Shown here: piece after piece, positions 35,401 through 46,660 of the stretch
Layout of the letters: every line of letters starts with the position of its first letter
How positions within the stretch are numbered: the first letter of the stretch is position 1
Source: Lunularia cruciata
Lineage: Eukaryota > Streptophyta > Marchantiopsida > Lunulariales > Lunulariaceae
Direction of reading: 5' to 3'
DNA length: 64,000 nt
Assembly: GCA_948567375.1 (NCBI GenBank)
Contig: OX419756.1
Location: forward strand, 67,532,333-67,596,332
Notes under the pieces: generated by a model
What the model saw: only the letters and a program-made list of their open reading frames with translations
The model's database searches: none
What the model was told of the DNA's origin: nothing
Made by a program: the position numbers and the translations under genes

Positions 35401-35640
35401 TCTTCTTCTTCTTGGGGATATCACATTACTCAACACTTTGAGCTCTAATTCACTCAATTGCCTCCACACTCTTCTTGCTCCCAATCACCCACTCACACAG
35501 CCTCTTGTACTAAACCTCAAGACTTAAGACTCTGAACTGTGAGGTCAACTTATGTGTCTAAATGAATTGCATTGTGATGAATCTTGGAGGCGGCACAAAT
35601 TCAATTGACTAAAACTTACCTCCTCCAGAGACAAGTTGTT
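32476..35640 (-). pseudogene. Retroelement-associated coiled-coil ORF, copy iii
   Basis: Minus-strand blocks align in order with copies i and ii. Around 35.0 kb it reads VNGYNDPLGIPW, comparable to the VDTYQDPMRQS region. At 34.83 kb HFYITMKLLKKEERLLLPAH is comparable to HFYFGLNLMKESKQRKMVLH. At 33.4-33.2 kb it has a heptad-rich stretch (KLSQFEATLASKDAKLRQTR). Frames are broken. Unlike copies i and iv, no L2 LTR follows; the large inverted repeat begins instead. Function unknown. Confidence 0.5.
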
Positions 35641-36774
35641 TATAATCTTGCAATTGGCACATTGCTGATTTCATCAACCATCAATAGTGAAACATCATTG
35701 TTCCAATATGTGTGAAGTGGCACAAGGATTGATGGCAACTGAACCTGGTTCTTCATCCTATGTGGCATCAATTGCTCACTCAAAGCACTGAAGACTGACA
35801 ACTGAATCCTGGCAGAGTCATCTTTACCCTTGATTATGATGGTGTTTGTGGCATTGTGGTTGTGACGATCATTGTCAACATCATTGTTATCATGGTCTCG
35901 TGACCATCATCTCCTCTGCTTGTGTTAGAGTTGCCTCACTCTGATGATATCTTTTAACTGTATGTTTTGTGTATTTTTCTAGGTGATTGGGGTACAATCC
36001 CTAGGCCCTAATTACTAATGTTATTCTAATATGGGTACTTGACTAATTGCAAGAAAAAGAAAAAGAAAACAGAGGATCTGCATAAGGAGACTCAAAGTGT
36101 GCTACCACAATAATGACATCCTGTAGTACCTGAATGTAACTAACTATAAACAGGTGTCAATTGACCGGATATAATGATCTTAGCGCAGTCTTGATCACGA
36201 ATCAAAATACTCTGTCTTTTTTTCTTTTTTGTGTAAATTATGTTTTACCCAAAATTATGTTTAGCTCCAAGTAGCATAGAAAGCTGTATGGAGGATACAG
36301 TTCCAATTATGTTGCAATTAAAGTATGTCACGAAATGCATTCCATGAAAAGCATTTCTTAAAGAAGATATAAGCAAGTGACGAATGATAGGGATTGATTT
36401 TAGCAATACACTGTAAATTAACAAGGATAGTTGTACTTAAGAACTCTACAATGATCCAAAATTAAAGCAAAGGATTTTGTCTAACAAGAGGAGCAAGTTC
36501 TAAAGAAAATGAAGATATGAATACAAAATTCTTCTACATGTAGAGAGAGCTATAAAAAAATTGGTCAAATTAATATTGATTTTTAAGCGTCTACATTTAT
36601 GGTTTATTGTCCTTAGATTACTATTGATGTTCGATGAGCTTGCTCGCTTTCTTCCCACTGAACTGTCGACGTTAAACTTCTATATTGCTTGTGTTCCTAA
36701 GTGCGTAGTCCGTAGTGAAAAAGCTTGCCTCGAAACAGCGTTGATCCACACTAAATAATATGTATTACTAAGGT
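35641..36774. other. Unassigned AT-rich sequence
   Basis: No recognisable gene. A 65-codon plus frame (36561-36758) has no supporting motif. A short T-rich run lies at about 36213-36235. Confidence 0.35.
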
Positions 36775-37056
36775 TCACACTTTGAGAGAAGTGATCTCAA
36801 GAGTCACTGAAATAGTGTGGTCTAGACTACTCATGAAAAAGAGTGTAGTAGTTTGAGCAATTTCAGTGTGAACTGAACTAAGCAACGTTACCCCGTTGCA
36901 AAACCTCTGAATCAGCAAGTGTACACTGTCAACTTTTATTCTAGCCCTGGAAAGAATTCCACTAGCTAGCATCCGTCCCAATTCTATTGGGGTTTCTTTC
37001 TCTGATCCTGTTTGGCTTTTGCTACTTTTCCAAGTCCAAGTAATTCGGCTTTGCAA
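36775..37056 (-). other. Open segment downstream of family copy 4
   Basis: The frame of 93 codons is inverted and similar to 26890-27030, which has a related peptide order (ELGRMLASGILSRARI-like, then NGVTLLSS). The domain is not recognised. Its recurrence beside two DSGATTH copies suggests it is part of that repeat unit or of its usual neighbour. Confidence 0.4.
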
Positions 37057-37058
37057 TA

Positions 37059-37370
37059 TTACAATTGATGTAGTTCCAATATTGCATTTCTAAGGCTCAG
37101 AAGCAATATATTTGTGAGGTCGAATCCTATTCTTGCTTCAAGCTTGGACCTCCCGTAGTATGTGTCCAAGGCATTATAGCTCGAAGCAGGTTGTTCATGC
37201 TGGAGAGCCAATTTCACTGCTACAAGGCAGTAGTTTATCAACCGCTGTATGTCAGGGAAAATCCTTTTCTGGATGTGACAGCGGGACCCAGTCTTGCACG
37301 AATTTTTCCTTGGAAGCAAGAAGTGGGTATCCCACAGGTCTGTGCAGATATCTTCTGTGCGTCGTGACAT
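37059..37370 (-). CDS. Second ORF of the DSGATTH family, copy 4
   Basis: 103 codons starting MSRRTEDICTDLWDTHFLLP, longer at the N-terminus than copy 1, where the matching stretch is shifted out of frame. It shares the KNSCKTGS and RSKLEARIGFDLTNILLL blocks. Not recognised as a known family. Confidence 0.4.
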   Translation of the reverse strand: MSRRTEDICTDLWDTHFLLPRKNSCKTGSRCHIQKRIFPDIQRLINYCLVAVKLALQHEQPASSYNALDTYYGRSKLEARIGFDLTNILLLSLRNAILELHQL

Positions 37371-37522
37371 GATCTAGATTTCATGTCTACTCTGTACATG
37401 TAAAACGCAATACGATGGTGTGTGGCATACTTTAAAGGCGAAGCTCTTTGGAACCCTGAGACAGATTGAATCCAATACTCCGGGAAATGAAGACATGAGC
37501 AAATAGTTGACTGACAGGAAAT

Positions 37523-37738
37523 TTAGCCACAAAGAAGACTCCCGTTCCCATTCCCAGCGAGCGCCAGGTTGTAAAGATGGGTTGTAGCACCCGAATCAAT
37601 GTTATAACCACCACGTACCACACCATTCGAAGGTATGTGAATCAGCTGATTTGGTGTATCTTCACATTCACATTCTTGGGAAGCAGTAAGCCACGGGGGA
37701 GAATCGTCGTCGCCAAGAATATCATTATAGTCAGCCAT
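37523..37738 (-). CDS. Small ORF with copia-protease-like motif, copy 4
   Basis: 71 aa, almost identical to the copy-1 protein: MADYNDILGDDDSPPW start and NIDSGATTHLYN in place of HLCN. It differs mainly by a two-residue deletion near the end. Preservation of the frame in both long copies may just reflect recent duplication. No complete protease is possible at this length. Confidence 0.5.
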   Translation of the reverse strand: MADYNDILGDDDSPPWLTASQECECEDTPNQLIHIPSNGVVRGGYNIDSGATTHLYNLALAGNGNGSLLCG

Positions 37739-38329
37739 GGCTTGAGGAATTTGACTAGGAGAGATCCGAACGATCGATGAATTGCTTAATCTGTGGGCTA
37801 GATCTCCTGTATATAAGAAGATATGATTTCGAGCTCTTGTTACACGAATAAGCAAGACTTTTGAGAGTGGCCTTCCAGAGTTTCTCTGAGTAAGTGCTGT
37901 AGTCTGCGAGGGCCTTGAGAGTATGATGTTTGAAGCTTAACCCAAGAGGCATATATATAATATCTATCTCTATAAGTCCCGATTTAGGAACGTGTATAGA
38001 GTCACCGGAGACTGTGCTTAACGCGCAGAAAAGAAAAAGTGTACAGTTTGGTTGACGTCAAGATTGGAGACTGATAGTGTACATGTTATAGCAGGGATTT
38101 TGTATCCAGTTCCATGGGCGGCCACAACAACAGTGTTGAATACGACCCACATCCAGATCTTACCACGGCAAGCTAGATAACGATAGTAGCGTTGGTTCAA
38201 CATTTGGGCATATATCAAAGTAGGAGATTACACTCTTTAGATAGCAATTCATGACATTCAGGCAAAAATTATTGCTTCAGAGAGGCCGTCATCGTCCTGC
38301 TGTCTTCCAAATTTGAGGTTTTAATCAAA

Positions 38330-38410
38330 ATGGCTGACGATGTCTTTGGCGATGGTGATTGTCCTCCATGGGTGACTGATTCTCAAGTGTTTGGCTTGCT
38401 ACCAGTGACT
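38330..38410 (+). pseudogene. Divergent mini-ORF, copy 4, truncated into copia LTR
   Basis: The start MADDVFGDGDCPPWVTDSQ runs into LTR sequence at 38388 and stops at 38410. It is otherwise the equivalent of 24591-24716. Confidence 0.45.
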
Positions 38411-38703
38411 TGACTAATTATTGAAGAGTATGACAATCAAGAGCAAACGCGAATGATGAAACAGCAAGGTGCGGGACAGGCTTTATCTAGAGATATTCAG
38501 GGACTACTATGGCAATATATTAAAGTAACTAGGTACCTTGAATGGTCTATATTCAGGAAGCCCCGCAAGTAAATATTAGTAAATATTCAAGAGTTCAGCC
38601 AGATGACAGTGATGAGGAACTATCGCTTTATATATATGTGTAAAGAAAAGAAAAGAAAGAAAAAAAATAATAATAAAAGAAAAAAAAATTAAAAAAAATA
38701 AAA

Positions 38704-38751
<48 letters not shown>

Positions 38752-38882
38752 TTGGATGTGAGCTTGTTTCAGTCCGTGAGGGTAGCTTCGGGGACAAGTT
38801 ATTTACTGTTGTCCTTACATTATTTGCTTAATGGGTTTATGATGTGCTATTGAGAATGGTCATGGGGTTATGTTTTCTAACA
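38388..38882 (+). repeat. Copia 5' LTR with (TA)21 microsatellite
   Basis: This is homologous to 42750-43168 but longer because of an A-rich stretch (38640-38700) followed by 21 TA repeats (38707-38748), absent from the 3' LTR. Expansion therefore happened after insertion, or the 3' LTR lost it. Confidence 0.8.
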
Positions 38883-39085
38883 ATTTGTATCATAGCTTAG
38901 TTGGTCTATTATTTGCTTAATGGGTTTATGATGTGCTATTGAGAATGGTCATGGGGTTATGTTTTCTAACAATTTGTATCATAGCTTAGTTGGTCCATTA
39001 CTTGCTTAATGGGTTTATGATGTGCCATTGAGAATGGTACTGGGGCTGTGTTTTCTAACAATTGGTATCATTGCTTAGCTGGTCC
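38819..39085 (+). repeat. Triplicated LTR end plus primer-binding site, 89-bp units
   Basis: The LTR terminus TTTTCTAACA recurs ending at 38882, 38971 and 39060, an exact 89-bp period. Each is followed by a primer-site-like word (TTTGTATCATAGC twice, TTGGTATCATTGC in the third, nearest the tRNA-iMet complement). The first two units are almost identical and the third is more diverged. Confidence 0.9.
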
Positions 39086-39187
39086 AGAAGAGGGTTTTGA
39101 GATCTGACGGTGCATTGAAGTGGGTCCAAAAGCAAGTCCACATCAAAGCAATGGCATGGTGATATCCATATCAATATTAAATTTGCA

Positions 39188-39920
39188 ATGGAGAATTTTG
39201 GTGGAGAAAATAATTTTGGACTTTGGCAACTGAAGATGAAGGATCTTTGTGTCCAGCAAGGACTGCATAGAGGACTGAGACAAAGACATGTGTACAAAAG
39301 TGAGGATAGGGAAGATGAAGATGAAGATGAAGATGCAGATGCAGATCTCAGAGCCATTAGCACTATCGGTTGAACCTTGCTGATGAAGTGCTATACAATG
39401 TTATAAACGAGGAATCTGCACCATAACTATGGGCAAAATTGTGGAATCTTTATATGACCATGTCATTGACTAATAGATTGTATCTTAAACAGAAGTTGTA
39501 TATGTTGCGGATGAATGAAAGCCAAAGTATAATGGAGCACCTCAATGCTTTCAACAAAATCATTTGTGAGTTGATGAGCATAGAGTTCAAGTTAGAAGAG
39601 GAGGATAAGGCATTTGCTTTTATTGACTTCACTTTCCATCATATGAGCATCTGGTCACAACTCTTCCATATGGGAAGGATGATATAAACTGTAAGGAGAT
39701 CACTTCAACATTATTGTCCAATGAGATGCAAAAAAGACTCAACCAAGAAAAGATAAATCTAGAGGCACTATTTATCAGATGAAGGACGAGCGAGATCTCA
39801 CATCAAGATTAAATCAAGGTCCAAGTCTAGAACTAAAAGTCTCAATGGCAAATGCTAGACTTGTGAGAAGGTTGGACATTTCAAGAAGGATTGTAACAAC
39901 AAGAGGCTTGAGTCCAACAA
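39188..39920 (+). pseudogene. Copia gag with zinc knuckle (broken)
   Basis: It starts MENFGGENNFGLWQLKMKDL, the usual copia gag opening, and continues through LWNLYMTMSLTNRLYLKQKL and MNESQSIMEHLNAFNKII (UBN2-type gag). A knuckle near 39.86 kb reads C-stop-TCEKVGHFKKDC. Stops occur at 39373, 39687 and inside the knuckle. An acidic D/E repeat (39315-39345) extends the first exon-like frame. Confidence 0.8.
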
Positions 39921-40039
39921 CAATAAATGTCAACATTTAGATCAAGCAAGTATTGGCAATTCATCTGGTTTTGTGGATCATATTGGAGATATCATTACCA
40001 AAGGAGTGGCAAGTACTATTTCTGAAAATGAAGATCCCA

Positions 40040-40960
40040 AAGATCTTACTCATTTATGGCACCTACGTTTGGGTCATATGAGTGAAAGAGGTCTAAGTGA
40101 ATTGTCCAAGCAACAACTTTTGAAGGGTCTTTAAAGTTGTAATTTAAGATTCTATGAGCATTTTGTATTAGGAAAGTTATGGAGGGTAAGATTTTGCATA
40201 GGATCTCACTGCACAAAGGGAATTTTAGATTATTTGCATTCTGATGTTTGGGACCCTACACCTATAGCTTCATCAACTGGAGCACTATATTTTATATCTT
40301 TGGTTGATGATTACTCTAGGAGTGTATGGGTCTACACCATGGAGCAAAAATCAGAGGTCTTCTCTATCTTCAAACAATGGAAAGTGATGATAGAGAAACA
40401 AACTAGAAGGAAAGTGAAGTGTTTGAGATTTAACAATGGTGGAGAATACAAATCTTGAAATTTTGATACATATTGTCAGAGTGAAGGGACAATTCATCAC
40501 TTTATTATACCGGTTACCCCTCAACAAAATGGTGGGGCAGAGTAGATAAATCATAAACTCTTGGAGAAAGCAAGAAGTATGTTAAGCAATGCTGGATTGG
40601 AGAAGAGTTTTTGGGCAGAAGCCATAAATATAGCTTGTCATTTGGTAAACATTTCTCCTTCTACTACTACTGAGTGTAAGACACCTATGGAAAGATGGAC
40701 AGGTTGGCATGTTGACTATTCTTCACTTAGAGTGTTTGGATGCATAGCTCATGTTCATATTCAACAAGAACAAAGGACAAAGTTAGAACCCAAATCTAGA
40801 AAATGTATATTCGTTGGGTATGATAAGGATAAAAAGGGATATAGATTATAGGATCCAAAATGGTGTTATCTTGTTGTGAGTAGGGATGTAGTTTTTGATG
40901 AGACTATTACTTTAGCAGAAGAAAAGAAAAACAAATTCAGTCAAACTTCTTTTAGATAGA
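40040..40960 (+). pseudogene. Copia integrase (broken); protease missing
   Basis: The GAG-pre-integrase motif LWHLRLGHMSERG lies at about 40.06 kb. The catalytic core includes HSDVWDP, FISLVDDYSRSVWVY, FNNGGEYKS and a GGAE block, and the C-terminal region has SLRVFGCIAHVHI and KCIFVGY. Only about 140 bp separate the gag knuckle from the GAG-pre-integrase motif and no DSGA motif is present, so the protease domain has been deleted. Confidence 0.8.
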
Positions 40961-41329
40961 TATTGATCTTGGAAATCAAGACATCTCACCTCTTGAATAT
41001 CTACCAAGTAAACTATTAGAAGAGCAAAGTCCAGAAGTGATTTGTAAATGCAGGTATCCAAATAGGGATAGAAGTCCTCCAAAGAGATTGATGATTCATT
41101 TGTAGCTTATGCTCTTCTTATGGAGAATGGTGAACCTTCTTAATATGAAGAGGCAATGCAAGATGAAGAGTGTTGAAAATGGCATTGTGCATTGACAAAA
41201 GGGGATGAAGTCTTTAGCCAAAAACCAAACTTGGAGACTTGAAAAATTGCCTATGGGAAAGAAGGCAATTGGTTGCAAATAGATATTCTAGAGGAAGGAG
41301 GGACTCCCAAAATCAGGTGGAGATTGATA

Positions 41330-42560
41330 AAAAGCAAGGCTTGTAGCAATGGGTTATAGCCAAAAAGAAGATATTAATTTCCATGAGATTTTTTCACCAA
41401 TGGTAAAAATCTCTTCAATTCATTCACTATTGGCAATAGTTGCATTGCATAACTTGGAGTTGGAGCAACTAGATGTTACAACTACTTTTTTACATGGAGA
41501 ATTGGAGAAAGAGATGTACATGCATCAACCTAAAGGTTTTGTGGTACCAAGGAACCAAAACCTAATTTGCATGTTACAAAAGTCTTTATATGGACTAAAG
41601 CAAACTCCAAGACTTTGGTACATGAAATTTGATGCTTTCGTGTTGATGGATTCATGTTGATGCATGGATATAACAAAAGTGAGTCAGATTGTTGTATGTA
41701 TCTGAAGAAACTACATGGACTATTTGATTTAATCATCTGGGTACTATATGTGGATGATATGTTGATTGTTGCAGAGGATATGGTTGAGGCGGAGAAATTG
41801 AAAGCACAAATTGGTTAGGAGTTGATATGAAGGACTTGGGTTTTTCAAAGAGGGTGCTTGGGATTGAAATGTACCTGGACAGGAGGGAGTGAAAGTTATG
41901 GATAGCTCAAAAGAGATATTTGGAGAAGTTACTTTCTTGTTTTGGCATGGAGAATGCAAAACTAGTGAACATTCCAATGGCAAGTCATTCCAAGATATCA
42001 TTGGAGCAATCAAAATGAGGAGAGAAAAGTAATGTCAAATATTCATTATGCTAATGCTGTTGGGAGTTTAATGTGTGCTATGGTCTACACTAGATCAAAT
42101 ATTTCATATGTTGTGAGTATGGTGAGTAGATACATGGAAAACCCAAGGAATCAACATTGGGAAGTTGTGAAGTGGATACTTGTCACTTGAAAGAAACTAT
42201 AAATATTGGCATTGTCTTTGTTGCAAAGAAGGACCAAGAAGGAGAAATTACAGGGTATGTAGATTTTTATTTTGCCGGAGACTTGGACAAGAGAAGGTCT
42301 ACAATGGAATTTTTTTTTACACTGGTTGGTGGTGCATTAGGTTGGAAGTATACTCTCCATTCTACGGTTGCTCTTTCTACTATAGAGGCAGAATATATGG
42401 CAAAAACTAAGGTTGCCAAAAAGGCAATATGGCTAAAAAGATTAGCCAAGGATCCAAGATTCCCTAACATGAAGTCCACACTTTTTGTGATAGCCAAAGT
42501 GTTATTCACTTGGCAAAGAATCAAGAATGTCATTCAAGGACAAATCATATTAATGTGAGA
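41330..42560 (+). pseudogene. Copia reverse transcriptase and RNase H (broken)
   Basis: The RT part contains FSPMVKISSIHSLLAIVA, LDVTTTFLHGEL, SLYGLKQTPRLWY and the active-site YVDDM at about 41.75 kb. The RNase H end has FYFAGDLDKRRSTMEFFF and TIEAEYMA at 42.3-42.4 kb. Frameshifts and stops separate the pieces. Confidence 0.8.
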
Positions 42561-42749
42561 CATCATTTTATCATGGAAGCTATGACAAATGGTGAGATGA
42601 ATTTTCCATTGATTGGCACAGAGGTAAACACAGCTAATATATGCTGACTAAATTGTTCATGTTGAGAAGTTCAAGTTATGCATGAACTTGCTCAATGTTC
42701 AATGTTGCTCTTTGGGATGATATGGTGAATACAAGCAAAAGGTGGAAAT

Positions 42750-43168
42750 TGTTATGTTTGGCTTGTTATTAGTAAACGATTGATCAAGAGCAAGAGCAAA
42801 CATGACTGATGAAACACCATACTATTTCATGCGGTGGTGTGGGACAGTCACTTGTCTAGATATCTTCAGTCACTACCATGGCTAAATATTAAAGTGACTA
42901 GATACCTTGAGTGGTCACTATTCAGAAAGTCCCGCAAGTCTATATTCAAGAGTTCAGTTGGATGATAGTGATGAAGAACTATTCCTGTTTTTATATTTAT
43001 GTGCAGAGAGTAATAAAGTTTTGAAGGCATGTGAGCCTATTTAAGCTATGGAGGTAGCTCCCAGGATAGGAAGTGAACCATGTTATTTCTTGTTGTCCTT
43101 ACATTATTTACTTAATGGGGTTTATGATGTGCTGTTGTGAGAGGTCCTTGGGACTGTGTTTTCTAACA
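42750..43168 (+). repeat. Copia 3' LTR
   Basis: It starts TGTTATGTTTGGC right after the purine-rich AAAAGGTGGAAAT and ends TTTTCTAACA, giving TGTTA/TAACA terminal inverted repeats. It has a single LTR end, unlike the triplicated 5' side. Confidence 0.85.
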
Positions 43169-44232
43169 TAATACATGACACTTGGATTGAAGGATCCATT
43201 GATTTCCAAATTCCTCTTGATTAGCGCATCCTTTGAGCTATCAATCAACTATGAAGTGAGTGTGTGGTAACTTTCTTTGAGTTTGAGTTTCATTCTACAT
43301 TATCTTTAGTTTCCAAAACGGTGAGAAGAGTGCATCAAAGGAAAGAGAATGTTAATCTAAACCTCAAAAATCCAGCATATGGTCCATAGGAGATGTTAAC
43401 TAGGAAGGATGCTCCTGAGAAGTTGAAACTCATGTTCCTATTATGGAATTGGTAGTACAGCCCATTGACCATAGCTTGGGAAATGTTGGGCCAAAAGAGA
43501 GTTATTCCAAGAGTTTGCAAGCTTGGGACCTATGTGGCTAGGACTCTCTACTACCATTGTAGAGTTGTTCTAAGTGAGAGAGGAAGGCAAGGTGGTGGTT
43601 TCACCTTCAACTCCAAGTTCACACCTTTGAGTGAGAAGATGAAGGAACATCTTGTAAAGGCATTTGTGAAGAAGAAAAATTGAAAGAATAGATAGTTGGT
43701 TGCAGATTGCAAGAATCCAACATGGAGTGCCATGCAAGATTTCTTCTTTTAAAGGATGTATCTATCAAATTCATCTGCTTGAAACATGTGTTTTGTTAGG
43801 ACCCAATCAATTGGGGTTAGATCTCCTAAACAATGTACAATGTCTTTGATGGACCAAGATGCCACTATCTTTTGCCTTTTTTATGCATTTTTCATTGGCC
43901 TTGGATTGCTTATGGCAAAAGAGAAGGAACAATTTCCAAGACATGAAGTGTTGCATGAGTAATTTGATGTCAATGCTTTTAGAGTGGAGACATGTGGAAT
44001 GATGATGCAAAGTACATGTTGATTGGGGAGTTCATATTGTCCATCAAGAAGGAAAAGCACAAGGTTTTTGGAACGACCACTTTTCCCTACTTGGAAGAGA
44101 AAGAGGATTTCATGCATATATACATCAATACACAACATACATTACAATCATTATCACACACTATAGAAGCACAACTCAAACATAAGTCATACATGGACTC
44201 TCAAATCCCACAATTGTCCCCCTAATTGGCGG
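43169..44232. other. Unassigned sequence between copia and chromovirus
   Basis: Open frames 43465-43683 and 43992-44225 (plus) lack recognisable domains. The region is continuous with 50843 onward if the chromovirus is removed, so it was the insertion host. Confidence 0.35.
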
Positions 44233-44237
44233 TTAGG

Positions 44238-44975
44238 TGTAATACCAAGAGCTAGCCATATGATCTAGATGTGAAATTTGGTTTGGTAACATCTAGAATG
44301 ATGTTATACATGATGGTCAAAATAGATAAAATAGAATATCACCAAAAGAGTACTTCTACAAATAGTGCAGGATCCAAAATAGACTTGAGAACCTTAGAAC
44401 CAATAGCTAGACATATGATTTAAAGGTGAGAATTGGTTTGGTAACATCTGGAAGGATGTTACACATGATGGACTAAACATATCAGAAAGAGGTATCACCA
44501 AAAGGGGACTTCTACTAATAGAGTAGGAACCGAAATATGCCTGAAATCTTTTAAGACAATTTTGGAGGCCTAAACGAATGAATTAGGCCTCAAAAATGTG
44601 CAAACTCCCCCCCAATGGAGGAAAAGGAGGCCTTCCTTCCCCCCCTACTTTATCTCATTGAGAGCTTTCCAAAGGTACCTTACTCACGTGATTCTAAGAT
44701 TCCTATAAGAAGATTCCCTAAAAGATTCCCTCCGGTCAAAGCTTGTTTGACCAACCACATAGGACCTAGACCAGACATGTCACCCATCCAAGTAATTAAT
44801 CCAAGGGTGGAGCTTGCTAACATGTCACCTATCTATATCACTAATCCTATGGTGGAGCTTCCTTGGAGGAGATCCTCTTTATCTATATAATAAAGAGAAG
44901 GTGTTCCCTTGGGGCATCGATTGTTTGAGTGTGCAATTTGTGTTTTCTCTCTTCTCTTGTCCTCGGAGTATTACA
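44238..44975 (+). repeat. Chromovirus 5' LTR
   Basis: Its ends are TGTAATAC...GTATTACA, a perfect 8-bp terminal inverted repeat. It contains two tandem ~155-bp units starting at 44250 and 44405. A TATA-like CTATATAATAAAG lies near 44881. The primer site TGGTATCATAGC follows at 44977. Confidence 0.95.
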
Positions 44976-44976
44976 A

Positions 44977-44990
44977 TGGTATCATAGCAA
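44977..44990 (+). promoter_or_regulatory. Chromovirus primer-binding site
   Basis: TGGTATCATAGCAA starts one base after the LTR end. It matches the common iMet tRNA complement (TGGTATCAGAGC) with one change. Confidence 0.8.
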
Positions 44991-45579
44991 CTGTTTTAGT
45001 CCAAGAGAGTGGATCACCCCTCTTGGAATAGCACAAACTACTAAAATTGAGTAATTTGAGGTGGAGAACATAGAGAAATTGCGAGACTTAGGAAGGACTT
45101 TAGAGAGCGGATGGGATGGATGTGTCAGGAGGACAATTTCCCGCACCTAGCTTTCCATTCTCAAATCCATTCCACATCAAGGTTATGTATATCCAGCATG
45201 AACAGATGAGGGTATTGCTAGTTTATCACTTTGGTGCAGAATTCATGGATAGAGTGATGAACTCACCAAACTCAGTGATTCTACCTGTGGTGATATATGA
45301 CAAAGAGTGGGATTTGACAATCTACATTCTATTATGATGTAATGGATATGAATGTTCCAAATTCTCTCCCTTTCAACACTCAAGTAGAAATCCGTTATAT
45401 AGTGAGACCAAAAGTGATGTTTAGAGATTTTGTGGTTAGGAATTTTGGTGAGGAGTATTATCAATGAGTGACAGCATCGGAGGTCCCAATGGTAGTTTTG
45501 ATAGTGCGTGCGCCTTCTTGAGTGATCATATTGACTCTGTATTGAAGTAGACATTAGCAGTTGAGTGTTGCAGGAACCA

Positions 45580-46660
45580 TGGATCCGTAATTGCAAGAGT
45601 TAGTGCAAGGAATGCAAGGCATGTTGAATGAATTTCGAGAGATTAAGATGACCATGGAGACATTATAAAGTCAAATGCAGATCCTCCGGAACAATCAAGC
45701 CATGCAAGAAGAAGAGCCGTCTCAAACCCTAGTACCTACGACTGAAGTACTTGAAGAGGCACCCGTGCCTACAAACCTTATCAACGATGAAGCCACATTG
45801 CTACTCCGGATGAAGAAGACCTGCAACATTGAGCCTTACAAGGGGCAACGTATGATGGGAGTAGTGGAAAATTGGATCTTGAGAATGAATCAATATTTCT
45901 GATTGTTCTCAATAGAGATCACAGAGCATGGTACAAGCGTGTTTGCATGTGGATACTTGACCAATAAAGCCCTCACATGGTATGATGCTTGGGAACGATC
46001 CATGCTGGCAGAGAGAAGGGAGGTCACATGGATAGCAATGCAAGAAGGATTGCTGAAGAATTTCTAATCAGTGGATTCTATGCAAATAGCTCGAACCCGA
46101 CTATGGGGATTGAGACAAAAGAATAGCATACAAGAGTATGTGGAGGCATTTTTGGATCTACAAGTTGCAATTACCAACATGAGTCCAGCAGAGGCTCTCG
46201 ACAATTTCAAACTAGGGTTGAAAGAGCGGATTTGCCAAGAAGTCATGGTGCAAAACCCTTGCACGGTATTTGAAGCCATTGCTTGTGCACAGAGAATAGG
46301 AGGAGCATTAGGTGGAGGTGAAGGAGTAGCTCCACCTCAACATTATCGGGCAGAAATGCCACACATGGGTGGACCAGTACCAATGGAATTGGGCAACCTT
46401 TGATTCTGGGATCGAGGAGCATGACCGCTTCAAGAGGAGCAGGGACGGGTAGAAGAACAAAGAGATGGAGTCCCACGAGGAGAAGGTTCTCAAGGAGAAC
46501 AACGCCGTTGTTACAATTGTGGCCGTATTGGGCACATATCTACTAACTCTTGCACTCGTTTCCCTAGAGGCCCTCGACATTCGTTCAAGCAATCTTTGAA
46601 CAACATGGGGAGGGACATTGAAGAAGAGGAGGTGGAAATCACTTTGGAAAACAAAGATTG
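45580..46660 (+). pseudogene. Chromovirus gag (broken)
   Basis: The N-terminal part is helical with Q/E-rich stretches. The gag core includes TNKALTWYDAWERS, then SIQEYVEAFLDLQVAI and NFKLGLKERICQEV. Near 46.5 kb the knuckle reads CYNCGRIGHISTNSC, which is CX2CX4HX5C, one residue longer than standard. Stops are at 45900-45902 (TGA), 46065-46067 (TAA) and 46401-46403 (TGA), all of the kind made from CGA or CAA by C-to-T change. Confidence 0.85.

Larger units (their letters stand above)
37050..38387 (-). repeat. DSGATTH family, copy 4
   Basis: Nearly the same text as 23300-24640, with small indels. It carries both minus ORFs (37738-37523 and 37370-37059) and the divergent plus mini-ORF start at 38330. 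Homology stops at 38387, exactly where the copia LTR begins, so the copia element or a rearrangement at its edge truncated this copy. Confidence 0.75.
38388..43168 (+). mobile_element. Ty1/copia element, degenerate
   Basis: Two LTRs in direct orientation (38388-38882 and 42750-43168) enclose gag, integrase, RT and RNase H in copia order on plus. The 3' LTR starts TGTTATG and ends CTAACA. The 5' LTR lacks the first five bases. A polypurine tract (about 42735-42749) precedes the 3' LTR, and an iMet-type primer site follows the 5' LTR. The flanking 5-mers do not match, so the 5' edge is truncated or rearranged. Numerous stops make it non-autonomous. Confidence 0.85.

Noticed and set aside
38576-38797. 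Minus ORF with a run of YI repeats
   Set aside because: Translation of the (TA)n microsatellite.
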